Source: Asaia lannensis NBRC 102526
GTDB taxonomy: Bacteria; Pseudomonadota; Alphaproteobacteria; Acetobacterales; Acetobacteraceae
NCBI RefSeq assembly: GCF_024054035.1
Contig: NZ_JAMXQU010000003.1
Coordinates: forward strand, 1 to 64,000
Length of the DNA stretch: 64,000 nt
Direction of reading: 5' to 3'
Both the position numbers and the translations under genes were made by a program. The notes under the pieces were generated by a model that did no database searches, was not told where the DNA came from, and saw only the letters and a program-made list of their open reading frames with translations. Positions 15,824 through 25,339 of the stretch are shown here, one piece after another (position 1 is the first letter of the stretch; each line of letters begins with the position of its first letter).

Positions 15824-17770
15824 ATGAGTTCATTCTCGGACGTCTTTACGCTGGCATCTTCCTTCCGTGAGGAACGCCGGGAAACAGAGATGTCACTGGC
15901 TTCATATCTGTCTCTCTGCCGTGAAGACCCCAGCTGCTATGCAAGCGCTGCTGAGCGTATGCTCAAGGCAATCGGCGCGCCGGTGATGCTCGATTCCGCG
16001 CGCGATCCGCGTCTCAGCCGTATCTTCATGAATCGCACGGTACGCACCTATCCCGCCTTCGCCGATTTCTACGGCATGGAAGATGCGGTCGAGCAGATTG
16101 TGGGGTTTTTCCGCCATGCCGCGCAGGGGCTGGAAGAGCGCAAACAGATCCTTTACCTGCTCGGTCCGGTAGGAGGGGGCAAATCATCTCTGGGCGAGCG
16201 TCTCAAGACGCTGATGGAACGCGAGCCCATTTACGTGCTCAAGGCAGGCAAGCAGATCAGCCCCGTTTTCGAAAGTCCGCTCGGATTGTTCGATCCTGAG
16301 CGCTACGCGGCGACTCTTAAGGAACAGTATGACATCCCGCGTCGTGTCCTGACCGGTATTGCAAGCCCCTGGGCGCTCAAACGCCTCGAGGATTTTGACG
16401 GCGATATCTCGCGTTTTACGGTCGTACGCCTCAACCCGTCGAAACTGCGCCAGATTGCCATTGCCAAGACAGAGCCTGGAGACGACAACAATCAGGATGT
16501 CTCGGCGCTGGTCGGCAAGGTCGATATCCGTCAGCTTGAGAATTTCAGCCAGAACGACCCCGATGCGTACAGCTTCTCGGGCGGTTTGAACCGGGCCAAT
16601 CAGGGCATTCTCGAATTTGTCGAGATGTTCAAAGCACCGATCAAGATGCTTCATCCGCTGCTAACGGCCACGCAGGAGGGCAATTACGTCGGCACGGAAA
16701 ACATCGGCGCCATACCGTTCACGGGTGTCATTCTGGCCCATTCGAACGAGGCCGAATGGCAGTCTTTCCGCAACAATCGCACCAACGAGGCTTTTCTCGA
16801 CCGTGTCTGCGTTATCAAGGTGCCTTACTGCCTGCGCGTGACTGAAGAGTCGAAAATCTATGAAAAGCTGATCCAGTCCTCTGCTTTGGGCAACGCGCCC
16901 TGTGCGCCACACACGCTCGAGATGCTTGCACAGTTTGCCGTGCTCTCACGCCTGAAAGCACACCCCAATTCTACCCAGTTTGCCAAAATGCGCGTCTATG
17001 ACGGCGAAAATATACGCGAGACCGATCCCAAAGCCCGCGCCATGCAGGAGTACAAGGACAGCGCAGGTGTCGATGAAGGGATGGAGGGTATCTCGACACG
17101 TTTTGCCTACAAGGTGCTCTCGGCCACATTCAATCACGATCCGAGCGAGATCTCGGCCGATCCCGTTCACCTCATGTATGTGCTTGAACAGGCCGTAAGA
17201 CGTGAGCAGTTCCCGGCAGAGACCGAAGCATCGTATCTCGCCTCGCTCAAATCGGATCTGGCGCGACGCTACGCCGAGTTTCTCGGAAACGAGATCCAGA
17301 AAGCCTATCTGGAGAGCTACAACGATTACGGGCAAAACCTGTTCGACCGCTATCTGGACTATGCCGATGCATGGATCGAGGACCAGGATTTCAAGGATCC
17401 CGATACAGGCCAGTTGTTGAACCGCGATCTGCTCAATGCCGAGCTGAGCAAAACCGAAAAGGCCGCGGGTATTGCCAACCCCAAGGACTTTCGCAACGAG
17501 GTCGTGAAATTTTCCCTCCGCTCACGGGCCAGTAATGGGGGCCGCAATCCCTCATGGACCAGCTACGAAAAAATTCGTGACGTGATCGAAAAGCGCATGT
17601 TCAGCCAGGTTGAGGATCTCCTGCCTGTCATCAGTTTCGGGTCGAAAAAAGACACCACGAGCGAACGCAAACACGACGAGTTCGTCAGCCGCATGGTGGC
17701 ACGCGGCTACACCGAACGTCAGGTGAGGCGTCTGGTCGAGTGGTATATGCGCGTCAAACAGTCGGCCTGA
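15824..17770 (+). CDS. prkA: PrkA/YeaG serine protein kinase
   Basis: A cytoplasmic AAA+-linked serine/threonine protein kinase of the PrkA family, known in Bacillus (sporulation) and Escherichia coli (YeaG, nitrogen and stationary-phase stress). The 648 residues match the family length, and alignment by eye to YeaG is near-continuous, supporting the start at 15824. The P-loop is GPVGGGKSS at 114-122. Characteristic stretches are IAKTEPGDDNNQDVSALVGK, EFVEMFKAPIKMLHPLLTAT and GISTRFAYKVLSATF. The C-terminal kinase-like domain ends with a basic helix (RQVRRLVEWYMRV). It is followed 31 bases later by the YeaH gene. Confidence 0.95.
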   Translation: MSSFSDVFTLASSFREERRETEMSLASYLSLCREDPSCYASAAERMLKAIGAPVMLDSARDPRLSRIFMNRTVRTYPAFADFYGMEDAVEQIVGFFRHAAQGLEERKQILYLLGPVGGGKSSLGERLKTLMEREPIYVLKAGKQISPVFESPLGLFDPERYAATLKEQYDIPRRVLTGIASPWALKRLEDFDGDISRFTVVRLNPSKLRQIAIAKTEPGDDNNQDVSALVGKVDIRQLENFSQNDPDAYSFSGGLNRANQGILEFVEMFKAPIKMLHPLLTATQEGNYVGTENIGAIPFTGVILAHSNEAEWQSFRNNRTNEAFLDRVCVIKVPYCLRVTEESKIYEKLIQSSALGNAPCAPHTLEMLAQFAVLSRLKAHPNSTQFAKMRVYDGENIRETDPKARAMQEYKDSAGVDEGMEGISTRFAYKVLSATFNHDPSEISADPVHLMYVLEQAVRREQFPAETEASYLASLKSDLARRYAEFLGNEIQKAYLESYNDYGQNLFDRYLDYADAWIEDQDFKDPDTGQLLNRDLLNAELSKTEKAAGIANPKDFRNEVVKFSLRSRASNGGRNPSWTSYEKIRDVIEKRMFSQVEDLLPVISFGSKKDTTSERKHDEFVSRMVARGYTERQVRRLVEWYMRVKQSA

Positions 17771-17801
17771 TTTCACCCGTTTCTCTCTTACGGAGCGTTT
17801 T

Positions 17802-19112
17802 ATGGAAATCATAGACAGGCGCCCGAACCCACACGGCAAGAACACCGAGAACCGCCAGCGCGTCCTGACAAGGGCGCGCCAGGCCATTCAGACCGCAGTG
17901 CGCGACGCTGCGGCACAGGGCCGCATACGCGAAATAGGGCAGGAGAGTGCGGTCTCCATTCCTGCCGACGTCCTACACGAACCGAGCTTTCATCGTTACT
18001 TCAGCGGTGGCACACGCCATTTCGTGCTCTCCGGAAACAAGGAGTTCGTTAAAGGCGACAAACTGCGTCGCCCACCCGGTGGGGAAGGTGAGGGCGGCGG
18101 CGAGGGGAGTGGCGCGGGCGATCAGGGCGGCGGAGAGGATTCGTATCGCTTCGTCCTCTCAAGGGAAGAATTTCTCGATCTGTTCTTCGACGATCTTGAA
18201 TTGCCTGATCTCGTCAAACGCGAGATCGCCTCAACCACCACACTCGCCACCAGCCGTTCGGGGCTTACGAGCGACGGCTCCCCTTCGCAGATCGATCTCG
18301 GCCGTACCATGCGCCGCTCGATGGGCAGGCGTATCGGTCTCAAACGCCCCAAACCACAGGAACTGCTCGATATCGAAACCGAAATCGAGACGCTGGAAGA
18401 AGCGCGCCCTCTGTCTGAACCGCAATTCCTCCTCCTTCAGACCTTGCGCGACCGGCGCGACCAGCTGCGTCAGCGTCTTGCGCGCATTCCCTGGGTCGAT
18501 CCGGTGGATCTGCGTTACAGACGTTTCACCCCGGTACCGAAGCCGACCACGCAGGCCGTGATTTTCTGCGTCATGGACGTCTCGGGCTCCATGACCGAGA
18601 AAATGAAGGAACTGGGAAAACAGTTCTTCCTGCTGCTTCATGTGTTTCTGGAGAAACGCTACGAAAAGCTGGAGATTGTTTTCGTGCGCCATGCCGAAAC
18701 GGCAGAGGAAGTCGATGAAGACGTGTTCTTTTCCGATCCCCGCACCGGTGGCACCGTCGTCTCAACAGCACTCGAACTGATGCATGGTATCCAGACCGAG
18801 CGTTTCCCGACCGATAAATGGAACATCTATGTCGCTCAGGTCTCTGATGGCGACAATATTTCTTCAGACATGAACAAGGTAAACCGGCTTATGACAGAGT
18901 CGATCCTACCGGTTGTCCAGTATTTCTCCTATGTCGAGGTCAGTATGGGCGGGGCGCTCCTACGTAATGAAACGGATCTCTGGCGGGGCTATAAAGCCAT
19001 CGCCGACACGGCCCCGCAACTTGCCATGCGTCAGGTACAGGATCGACGCGACATATTTCCGGTTTTCAGAGATCTGTTCGTCCGTCGCACGGCCGAACGG
19101 GCAGGGGAGTGA
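17802..19112 (+). CDS. yeaH: YeaH/YhbH family protein (DUF444)
   Basis: The partner of PrkA/YeaG in the stress module. The 436-residue protein has a Gly/Glu-rich acidic linker at about residues 88-108, then a von Willebrand factor A-like domain with the metal-ion site DVSGSM starting at Asp259 and RTGGTVVSTALELM downstream. The biochemical activity is not established. It overlaps the spoVR-like gene by four bases at its 3' end, so the two are probably translationally coupled. The order kinase, YeaH, SpoVR matches Escherichia coli-like and rhizobial arrangements of this module. Confidence 0.93.
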   Translation: MEIIDRRPNPHGKNTENRQRVLTRARQAIQTAVRDAAAQGRIREIGQESAVSIPADVLHEPSFHRYFSGGTRHFVLSGNKEFVKGDKLRRPPGGEGEGGGEGSGAGDQGGGEDSYRFVLSREEFLDLFFDDLELPDLVKREIASTTTLATSRSGLTSDGSPSQIDLGRTMRRSMGRRIGLKRPKPQELLDIETEIETLEEARPLSEPQFLLLQTLRDRRDQLRQRLARIPWVDPVDLRYRRFTPVPKPTTQAVIFCVMDVSGSMTEKMKELGKQFFLLLHVFLEKRYEKLEIVFVRHAETAEEVDEDVFFSDPRTGGTVVSTALELMHGIQTERFPTDKWNIYVAQVSDGDNISSDMNKVNRLMTESILPVVQYFSYVEVSMGGALLRNETDLWRGYKAIADTAPQLAMRQVQDRRDIFPVFRDLFVRRTAERAGE

Positions 19113-20617
19113 TCATGCTCTACACCGGCACCGACTGGACCTTTGCAACGCTCCGCGACTGCTATGGAGAGATCGATCGCATCGCAAGCGAGGAGCTCAA
19201 ACTCGATACGTATCCAAACCGTATCGAAATCATCACGTCCGAGCAGATGCTCGACGTTTACACATCGCATGGCATGCCGATCAGCTATCCTCACTGGTCT
19301 GCAGGCAAGCGTTTCGTATCGCATGAAAATGCCTATAAGCGCGGCCTCATGGGGCTCGCTTATGAGGTCGTGATCAATTCGAGTCCGTGCATCAGCTATC
19401 TGATGGAAGAAAATACAGCCACGATGCAGGCGCTCGTCATTGCGCATGCAGCATTCGGGCATAACCACTTTTTCAAGAATAACCGTCTTTTCCGGGAATG
19501 GACGGATTCGTCCCAGATCCTTGATTATCTCGAATTCGCGCGCGGTTATATTGCGCGTTGCGAAGAAAAATACGGGCTCAAGGCAGTCGAGCGTATTCTT
19601 GACGCTGCGCATGCGCTGCAAAATCAGGGGGTCGACCGGCATACAGGAAGCAAGCGCCTCGATCTTCGTCAGGAACAGGAACGCGCGCGGGAGAGGCGCG
19701 CCTATGAGGACGAGCAATTCAACGATCTGTGGCGCACGCTTCCCGAAGGTCAGACGCAGAGTCAGGGCAGTGGCGGAGCAGACGATCAGGCATCCGGTCT
19801 CGGCCTTCCCGAAGAGAACATTCTCTATTTTCTCGAAAAACATGCGCCCCGTCTCGCAAACTGGGAGCGCGAGATTATTCGTATCGTGCGACTGATCGCC
19901 CAGTATTTCTATCCCCAGCCGCAAGCCAAGCTTATGAACGAGGGCTGCGCAACCTGGGTGCACAACTTCATCATGCACCGACTGCACGACAAGAACCTCA
20001 TAGACGACGCAGCGATACTGGAAGTCATTCATTCGACCAGCAATGTCATCACGCAGCGTGGTTTCGACGAGGGGGGAGGGCCGAATTTCAATCCTTACGC
20101 GCTCGGCTTTGCCATGATGACAGACATCGCCCGCGTGTGTACGGAGCCGACCGAAGAAGACCGTCGCTGGTTCCCGGACCATGCAGGCAATCAGGACGCG
20201 ATTGGAACCTTGCATCATGCCTGGGCAGAGTACCGTGATGAGAGTTTCGTACAGCAGTTCCTGTCACCGAAGGTCATGCGGGACTTCAGGCTCTTCCGGC
20301 TGGAAGACGATCTCACGCAGCCATATCTGCTCGTCGATGCCATTCATGACGATGCTGGCTATCGCGATATCCGACGGTCGGTTGCCGCATCCTACGATCC
20401 CGGATTGCTGGCAGAAGAGATCGAGATTGTCGGGGCAGATCTGACGGGAGATCGCATCCTGCGGCTGGAGCACCGGACGCGTCCGGGCAAACTGCTGCAA
20501 CCTACAGATGCACGACTGACACTTGAGCATCTGGGCGCGCTCTGGGGCTATGGCGTCATCCTCAAGGAAGTCGACAGTCAGACTGGCGCAGAGCTGGGAA
20601 GCTACGCGCTGGCGTGA
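19109..20617 (+). CDS. spoVR: SpoVR family protein
   Basis: The third member of the prkA-yeaH-spoVR set (YcgB in Escherichia coli). In Bacillus SpoVR is needed for spore cortex formation; its role in non-sporulating proteobacteria is unknown. The 502-residue protein shows family stretches such as MGLAYEVVINSSPCISYLM, HAAFGHNHFFKNN, EGCATWVHNFIM, and EEDRRWFPDHAG. It may begin at GTG 19109 or at ATG 19115. It overlaps yeaH by four bases and is followed by a long hairpin at 20634. Confidence 0.93.
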   Translation: MIMLYTGTDWTFATLRDCYGEIDRIASEELKLDTYPNRIEIITSEQMLDVYTSHGMPISYPHWSAGKRFVSHENAYKRGLMGLAYEVVINSSPCISYLMEENTATMQALVIAHAAFGHNHFFKNNRLFREWTDSSQILDYLEFARGYIARCEEKYGLKAVERILDAAHALQNQGVDRHTGSKRLDLRQEQERARERRAYEDEQFNDLWRTLPEGQTQSQGSGGADDQASGLGLPEENILYFLEKHAPRLANWEREIIRIVRLIAQYFYPQPQAKLMNEGCATWVHNFIMHRLHDKNLIDDAAILEVIHSTSNVITQRGFDEGGGPNFNPYALGFAMMTDIARVCTEPTEEDRRWFPDHAGNQDAIGTLHHAWAEYRDESFVQQFLSPKVMRDFRLFRLEDDLTQPYLLVDAIHDDAGYRDIRRSVAASYDPGLLAEEIEIVGADLTGDRILRLEHRTRPGKLLQPTDARLTLEHLGALWGYGVILKEVDSQTGAELGSYALA

Positions 20618-20633
20618 CGACCATTAGGCGCAC

Positions 20634-20678
20634 GCGCCAAGGACTATGCCGACGCGTTACAGCATAGTCCTTTGGCGC
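20634..20678. terminator. long stem-loop after spoVR
   Basis: GCGCCAAGGACTATGC (20634-20649) pairs with GCATAGTCCTTTGGCGC (20662-20678) with one bulged T, around a 12-base loop. It begins 16 bases past the spoVR stop. There is no T-tract, so it may be a processed or Rho-assisted 3' end, or a stem protecting the stress-module transcript. The neighbouring antiporter gene ends at 20899 on the other strand. Confidence 0.55.
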
Positions 20679-20898
20679 GACCCAGGGTCACAGACCGAGA
20701 CAAGCCCATATCTCCATATGCAAGTTGGCATAATATATCTTATCGAACTTTTATATCGGCGTGAGAGGAGAGGCTTTACCGGTCCAATCATGCCTCTACG
20801 ATCACGCCATCTTACGCGCTCCGGATGCAGCGCCGAACGAACAATACCGAACACTTCCGGTCTGGTCCTGCGCGCTGACACCCATGCCCGTCCGAGCT

Positions 20899-23478
20899 TT
20901 ACGCACCCGCCTCCGGCGGCTTCACCGGCTTGATCATTTCCCGCGCAGGTATGAACGGCTCTGTATCGGCCCCGAGCACCAGAGAGAGACGATGCCCTTC
21001 CGCAAGCCGCGCTTCTGCCCGCTCATCGATCGTCCGTCGCACAATCGGATAATCCTGTACGATACGCCGGAACAGATGCGCAGGAATTGCCAACAGATGA
21101 CAGAACTGGAGCGTTCGCACTGTCCCACGGGAGAACGTATCATTGATAAGCGGCGCAGCGCCGATCAGATCCCCTGCCCCGAATTGCACATCCTGCTCGG
21201 CAATATGCACCTCCGCCAGACCCGCCACGACGGCATAGACCATCTTGATCTTGCCATTGCGCTTGAGCAGAACCTCACCCGGCGAAGCGAAACGCAGCGA
21301 AATGCTCATCGCCAGATCGTGCAGCACGCCGTCGGGCACTCCACGAAAAGCCGGGAAAGAGCGCAATCTCTGCTCGATACCGCTCTTGAGATTGAACCGT
21401 AACGGCTTTTCAAGGCGCTCCTGACGTTTCTCAACGTCTTTAAGCAGCTCGCGATGGAGTTCCTCACTGATCAGATTGTCATTGAGAAGCTCATCATATT
21501 CCTCCTCCTCGAGACGCAGGGCAATCTGGTGCAGAATGCGGCTCTCCAGCGCTTCGGAATAGCCCTGATAGTGCAAGCGCATCATTTCGAGTGCATCGTC
21601 GAGCATACGCCTCTGACGCCCCAGAACTTCCGAGACGATCTCGCTGATACGCGACCCAAGTGTCGGCTCCAGCCGCTCATGCATGAAGCGCATGAGAGAG
21701 AGTGAGACGAGATGCGCGATCACCAGCATCTCGAACCGCTCTGACATGCAATGCATCAGGGGTTTGTCGATGTGAAAACGCTGATGAAGCATCTGCGCGA
21801 TACGAAAACGCAGCGTCGGCCGCAAACGACGACGCAGGGCACGCACATAACCATAACGGCCTTCGAGCCGTGCCCCGTCGACCATCGCTTCCGCAGAGCG
21901 CAGCAGCGTCTCCATCACGCGTCGTGACAATCCGCGTATGCGAAACAGGTCGAGCAGCAATGAGCGCTCGCGATTGGCGATGGTGATCAGAGCCAGCGTA
22001 ACGCGCTGACGATCGCCCAGAGCGGTATCGAACGTATTGGCCTCGTTCTCTTCCTGAGCCCGTCGCTCGATCTGACCGATAATCGTTTTCTGGGTCCCTG
22101 CCCCGAACCCGAGCTCATCAGCAAGGTCGTGCGTCCGCTCCGCGACCTGCGCGAGGCCGCTGCTCAGCACCTGATGACGCATGGCCTGATCGATTGCCGG
22201 CAACTGGTCGAGTTTGAGAAACACCACCAGATAACGCAGCGTGGTACCGTTCACCAGAAGCGTGATCAGGACGAAACCCGTTGCGATAATCCCGATGAAA
22301 TGAGCGGTGGAGGTCGAGACGCGCTGGTTCTCCGTTACCGCAAGAGCCAGAGCGAGTGTAATCGCTCCACGCAGGCCACCCCAGACCATGGTCGTCTTGA
22401 AAGGCGCTGGCACAGGTGGCGACAGCTTGAATGCCGCAAGGATCGGCAACAATCCGAAAACCACGGCTCCACGCGCCAGCAGACCGGCCACGGTGGCAAT
22501 GAGAATAAGCACGCAGTCCCAGCGCGTCATGCCGATCAGCAGTCGTGGCACGAGCATGGTCGCCAGAACGAAAACGAGCGATCCGGCCCAGAATACCAGC
22601 TGCACCCACAATTCGTTCAGAAAACGCCAGACCTGCGGGCGGAACGTGGAGGGACCGTAAACCGAGAGTGTCAGCCCCGAAGCCGCCGTAGCGACAACAC
22701 CCGAGAAACCGAGGAATTCATCGCACAGGATGTAGACGATATAGGGCAATGCGAGGGTCAGGGTGATTTCCGCCGCAACCGAACCGCCGAGCCCGGCAAT
22801 CATCAGCAGGGTCAGGCGACCCACTGCCACGCCCACGATAATCGCGCCACCGAACGAGGCAAAGAAGTCTATAACTGTCTCACCGAGCTCGATGTGACGG
22901 TGCGACGTGACAGAAGCGAGCAGGATCGAGAAAATCGCAATGGCTGCGGCGTCGTTCAGCAGGGCCTCACCTTCGACCAGACGCGTCAGACGCGATGCCG
23001 CACCGATTTCACGGAAAATTCCAGCCACTGCAGAGGGATCGGTCGTGGCAACGATGGACCCGAGCAACAGACAGACCACCATGCTCTGCCCGGCGAAAGG
23101 ATAAAGCGCACCACCGATCGTCAGCGTTGAGACCAGTACGGCAACGACGGCGAGAAGCAGAACTGTGGCTGTCTCATGCGCAAGGCGACGCACATCGATT
23201 GCGAGCGCGCCCTGAAAAACCAGAATAGGCAGAAAAATGAGGAGAAAGGCTTCACTATTGACCGGAAAATAGAGCAGCGTTTCCGCCGCCCCATCGAAAA
23301 TCTCGGTCAGTGATGAGCGCAGAAGCAGATCAGCGGCGGCACCGATCCCGATCCCGGCCAGCGCAAGCAGTACCGTTTCCGAGACTTCAAGTCGTCGGGC
23401 CAGAGGCTGCACAGCACTGATGAGAACCATCAGAAGTGCCAACGCCAGAATAACGGCAGCCAGTCCCGTCACCATCAT
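20899..23478 (-). CDS. CPA1-type Na+/H+ antiporter with C-terminal cyclic-nucleotide-binding-like domain
   Basis: An inner-membrane cation/proton exchanger. Residues 1 to about 430 form roughly 12 membrane segments with the CPA1 ion-path motif TTDPSAVAGI and the EGEALLNDAAAI segment. The rest is a large cytosolic part of about 430 residues: a charged helical region (VLGRQRRMLDDALEMM, LEEEEYDELLNDNLISEE) and then a cNMP-binding-type beta-roll near residues 725-840. In that domain the usual FGE box reads FGAGDLIG, although Arg residues follow in SRGTVR, so nucleotide binding is doubtful. The 859-residue layout recalls plant SOS1 and bacterial NhaP-like antiporters with regulatory tails. It is monocistronic here, with likely roles in pH or sodium homeostasis. 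Confidence 0.9.
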   Translation of the reverse strand: MMVTGLAAVILALALLMVLISAVQPLARRLEVSETVLLALAGIGIGAAADLLLRSSLTEIFDGAAETLLYFPVNSEAFLLIFLPILVFQGALAIDVRRLAHETATVLLLAVVAVLVSTLTIGGALYPFAGQSMVVCLLLGSIVATTDPSAVAGIFREIGAASRLTRLVEGEALLNDAAAIAIFSILLASVTSHRHIELGETVIDFFASFGGAIIVGVAVGRLTLLMIAGLGGSVAAEITLTLALPYIVYILCDEFLGFSGVVATAASGLTLSVYGPSTFRPQVWRFLNELWVQLVFWAGSLVFVLATMLVPRLLIGMTRWDCVLILIATVAGLLARGAVVFGLLPILAAFKLSPPVPAPFKTTMVWGGLRGAITLALALAVTENQRVSTSTAHFIGIIATGFVLITLLVNGTTLRYLVVFLKLDQLPAIDQAMRHQVLSSGLAQVAERTHDLADELGFGAGTQKTIIGQIERRAQEENEANTFDTALGDRQRVTLALITIANRERSLLLDLFRIRGLSRRVMETLLRSAEAMVDGARLEGRYGYVRALRRRLRPTLRFRIAQMLHQRFHIDKPLMHCMSERFEMLVIAHLVSLSLMRFMHERLEPTLGSRISEIVSEVLGRQRRMLDDALEMMRLHYQGYSEALESRILHQIALRLEEEEYDELLNDNLISEELHRELLKDVEKRQERLEKPLRFNLKSGIEQRLRSFPAFRGVPDGVLHDLAMSISLRFASPGEVLLKRNGKIKMVYAVVAGLAEVHIAEQDVQFGAGDLIGAAPLINDTFSRGTVRTLQFCHLLAIPAHLFRRIVQDYPIVRRTIDERAEARLAEGHRLSLVLGADTEPFIPAREMIKPVKPPEAGA

Positions 23479-23614
23479 GGGTGCTTGTTCTCCCTCATTG
23501 TCTGCATTCCTTGTAGTCTATACGCGAAGCTTCACGTCTCCGCGAGGCCGCCTCCGGTATTCTGAATGAAATATTACTTCATTTCGTGGTGCGTCGAGCG
23601 AACGACACGAGATG

Positions 23615-24226
23615 TCACAGGGCGCAGGCGCGCAACCATGCTGCGACCTGCCCTTCCGGATCGGAAGAGGCAATGAAATCGGAAACGGCTGCTACGCTGT
23701 CCGCACCGGCTTCGATGCAAGAGGGTGCCCGCGCGAGCGTAATACCGCCGATAGCGACCAGCGGCATTGAGGGACCGATCAGCTCACGCCATTCGCGCAG
23801 CTTCGCGACGCCCTGCGGCCCCCAGATCATTTTTTTGAGCTTCGTTTCCCATATGGGGCCGAGCGCTACGTAATCCGGCTCGACCGAGAGTGCGCGTTCG
23901 AGCTCTTCATGCGAGTGGGTCGAAATGCCAAAGGCAACGCGTGCTGCCCTGATCTGATCAAGATCGGCAGTGTCGAGATCTTCCTGCCCAATATGGATGT
24001 AATCGATCCCGAGCTCTATCGCGAGCTGCCAGTAATCGTTCAGAACAAGGCGCACGTTATGGCGCGTGGCGGCCTCCTGCCCTTCGATCACCTGGGCACG
24101 AAGCGTCTCCGGATCGAGATTTTTGAGTCGCAGCTGGATGAAGCGGGCACCCGCAGCGCCAAGGCGCTCAACCCAACGCGGATGATCGACAACGGGATAG
24201 ATCGGTGAAGGTAGTCGTGCAGTCAT
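23615..24226 (-). CDS. thiE: thiamine phosphate synthase
   Basis: Joins the pyrimidine and thiazole moieties to give thiamine phosphate. The 203-residue TIM-barrel protein shows NDYWQLAIELGIDYIHIGQEDLD (diphosphate and metal site), FGISTHSHEELERA, YVALGPIWETKLKK (phosphate loop) and PLVAIGGITL. It is the last gene of thiO-thiS-thiG-thiE and lies two bases after thiG. A lone Trp replaces the more common Arg-Ala pair in the NDR/NDY region, as in many alphaproteobacterial ThiE. The length is normal. Confidence 0.9.
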   Translation of the reverse strand: MTARLPSPIYPVVDHPRWVERLGAAGARFIQLRLKNLDPETLRAQVIEGQEAATRHNVRLVLNDYWQLAIELGIDYIHIGQEDLDTADLDQIRAARVAFGISTHSHEELERALSVEPDYVALGPIWETKLKKMIWGPQGVAKLREWRELIGPSMPLVAIGGITLARAPSCIEAGADSVAAVSDFIASSDPEGQVAAWLRACAL

Positions 24227-24228
24227 GA

Positions 24229-24996
24229 TCAGAAGCTCGCCTTGCCCAGTGTCGGTGTCGAGGGAACGGCCATATCGCGCTCATCCATGGGATCGGCTGT
24301 TTTCGACATCTGCCCGACCTCGCAGGCCAGCCGGAATGCCTCCGCCATGACAACGGGATCGCCTGCTTTCGCAACGGCCGTATTGATAAGAATGGCATCG
24401 TACCCAAGCTCGAAGGCCATGACGGCATGAGAGGGACGCCCGATCCCGGCATCGATCACCATGGGAATTTCCGGAAAATGGGCGCGCAGGGCACGCAACC
24501 CGAAAGGATTGTTAAGCCCCCTGCCCGATCCTATCGGCGCGCCCCAGGGCATGAGAAGTTCGCAGCCCGCGCGCAGCAGACGCTCCGCCACCACAAGATC
24601 TTCCGTCGTGTAGGGAAACACCTTGAAGCCTTCCTCGGTCAGAATACGCGCAGCCTCGACAAGGGCGAACACGTCGGGTTGCAGCAGGTCGCCCTGACCG
24701 ATCACTTCCAGCTTGATCCAGTCCGTATCGAAAACCTCACGCGCCATCTGCGCGGTCGTCACGGCTTCTCTGACCGTGTGACACCCTGCCGTGTTGGGCA
24801 AAACGGGTACATTCAGGCTGCGAACGAGTTCCCAGAACGCCTGACCGGCCTGCAAACCTGCAGATTCACGACGCAGCGATACCGTAACGGCTCCGGGCTG
24901 CGCAGCACGCACAGACTCAGCGAGTATCGCCGGACTGTCGTAAAGGGCCGTGCCGAGCATAAGCGGCGATCGGAGCTCCGTTCCATAAGCGCGCAT
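24229..24996 (-). CDS. thiG: thiazole synthase
   Basis: Forms the thiazole phosphate ring of thiamine from deoxyxylulose-5-phosphate, the ThiS thiocarboxylate and dehydroglycine. The 255-residue TIM barrel has the Schiff-base Lys in DWIKLEVIG, the phosphate-binding GSGRGLNNP and [12 protein letters not shown], and the C-terminal [21 protein letters not shown]. It lies three bases after thiS and two before thiE. Confidence 0.95.
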   Translation of the reverse strand: MRAYGTELRSPLMLGTALYDSPAILAESVRAAQPGAVTVSLRRESAGLQAGQAFWELVRSLNVPVLPNTAGCHTVREAVTTAQMAREVFDTDWIKLEVIGQGDLLQPDVFALVEAARILTEEGFKVFPYTTEDLVVAERLLRAGCELLMPWGAPIGSGRGLNNPFGLRALRAHFPEIPMVIDAGIGRPSHAVMAFELGYDAILINTAVAKAGDPVVMAEAFRLACEVGQMSKTADPMDERDMAVPSTPTLGKASF

Positions 24997-24999
24997 TGC

Positions 25000-25197
25000 T
25001 CAGCCTCCCTGCATCGGCGCAAGGATTTCAAGCCGGCACCCTTCTTCGAGAGCACAGGACCCTCTGGCTGAGCGCGGCACGAACAATCCGTCAATGGCCG
25101 TGGCCACCTTTGTATCGCCGTACCCGAGTTCGATCAGCGCATCGGCCAGCATGGTGCTGGTTATGGTTTTCGTCTCGTCATTCACCCGAATCATCAT
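25000..25197 (-). CDS. thiS: sulfur carrier protein ThiS
   Basis: A 65-residue ubiquitin-like sulfur carrier that ends in the required Gly-Gly (ILAPMQGG), which is thiocarboxylated and donates sulfur to ThiG. It has a strong Shine-Dalgarno (AGGAG) just upstream. It follows thiO after 142 bases, which hold a GGGC/GCCC stem but no TPP riboswitch motif I could recognise. Confidence 0.93.
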   Translation of the reverse strand: MMIRVNDETKTITSTMLADALIELGYGDTKVATAIDGLFVPRSARGSCALEEGCRLEILAPMQGG

Positions 25198-25339
25198 GGT
25201 GAGTCTCCTGAAAAGTCAGATCTGAACGGAACCGTCGAAACTCTCTGGGCAAAATGCCCGCCGAACCGACATACGATCACGACGGAAAGCCTGGCACGCA
25301 ATGTCCTGCCCCAGGATGGGCGGACATGCGTCTGTTCGC

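Noticed and set aside
25198-25339. TPP riboswitch between thiO and thiS
   Set aside because: No CTGAGA box and no matching conserved loop sequence on the minus strand; only a short GGGC/GCCC stem is seen.
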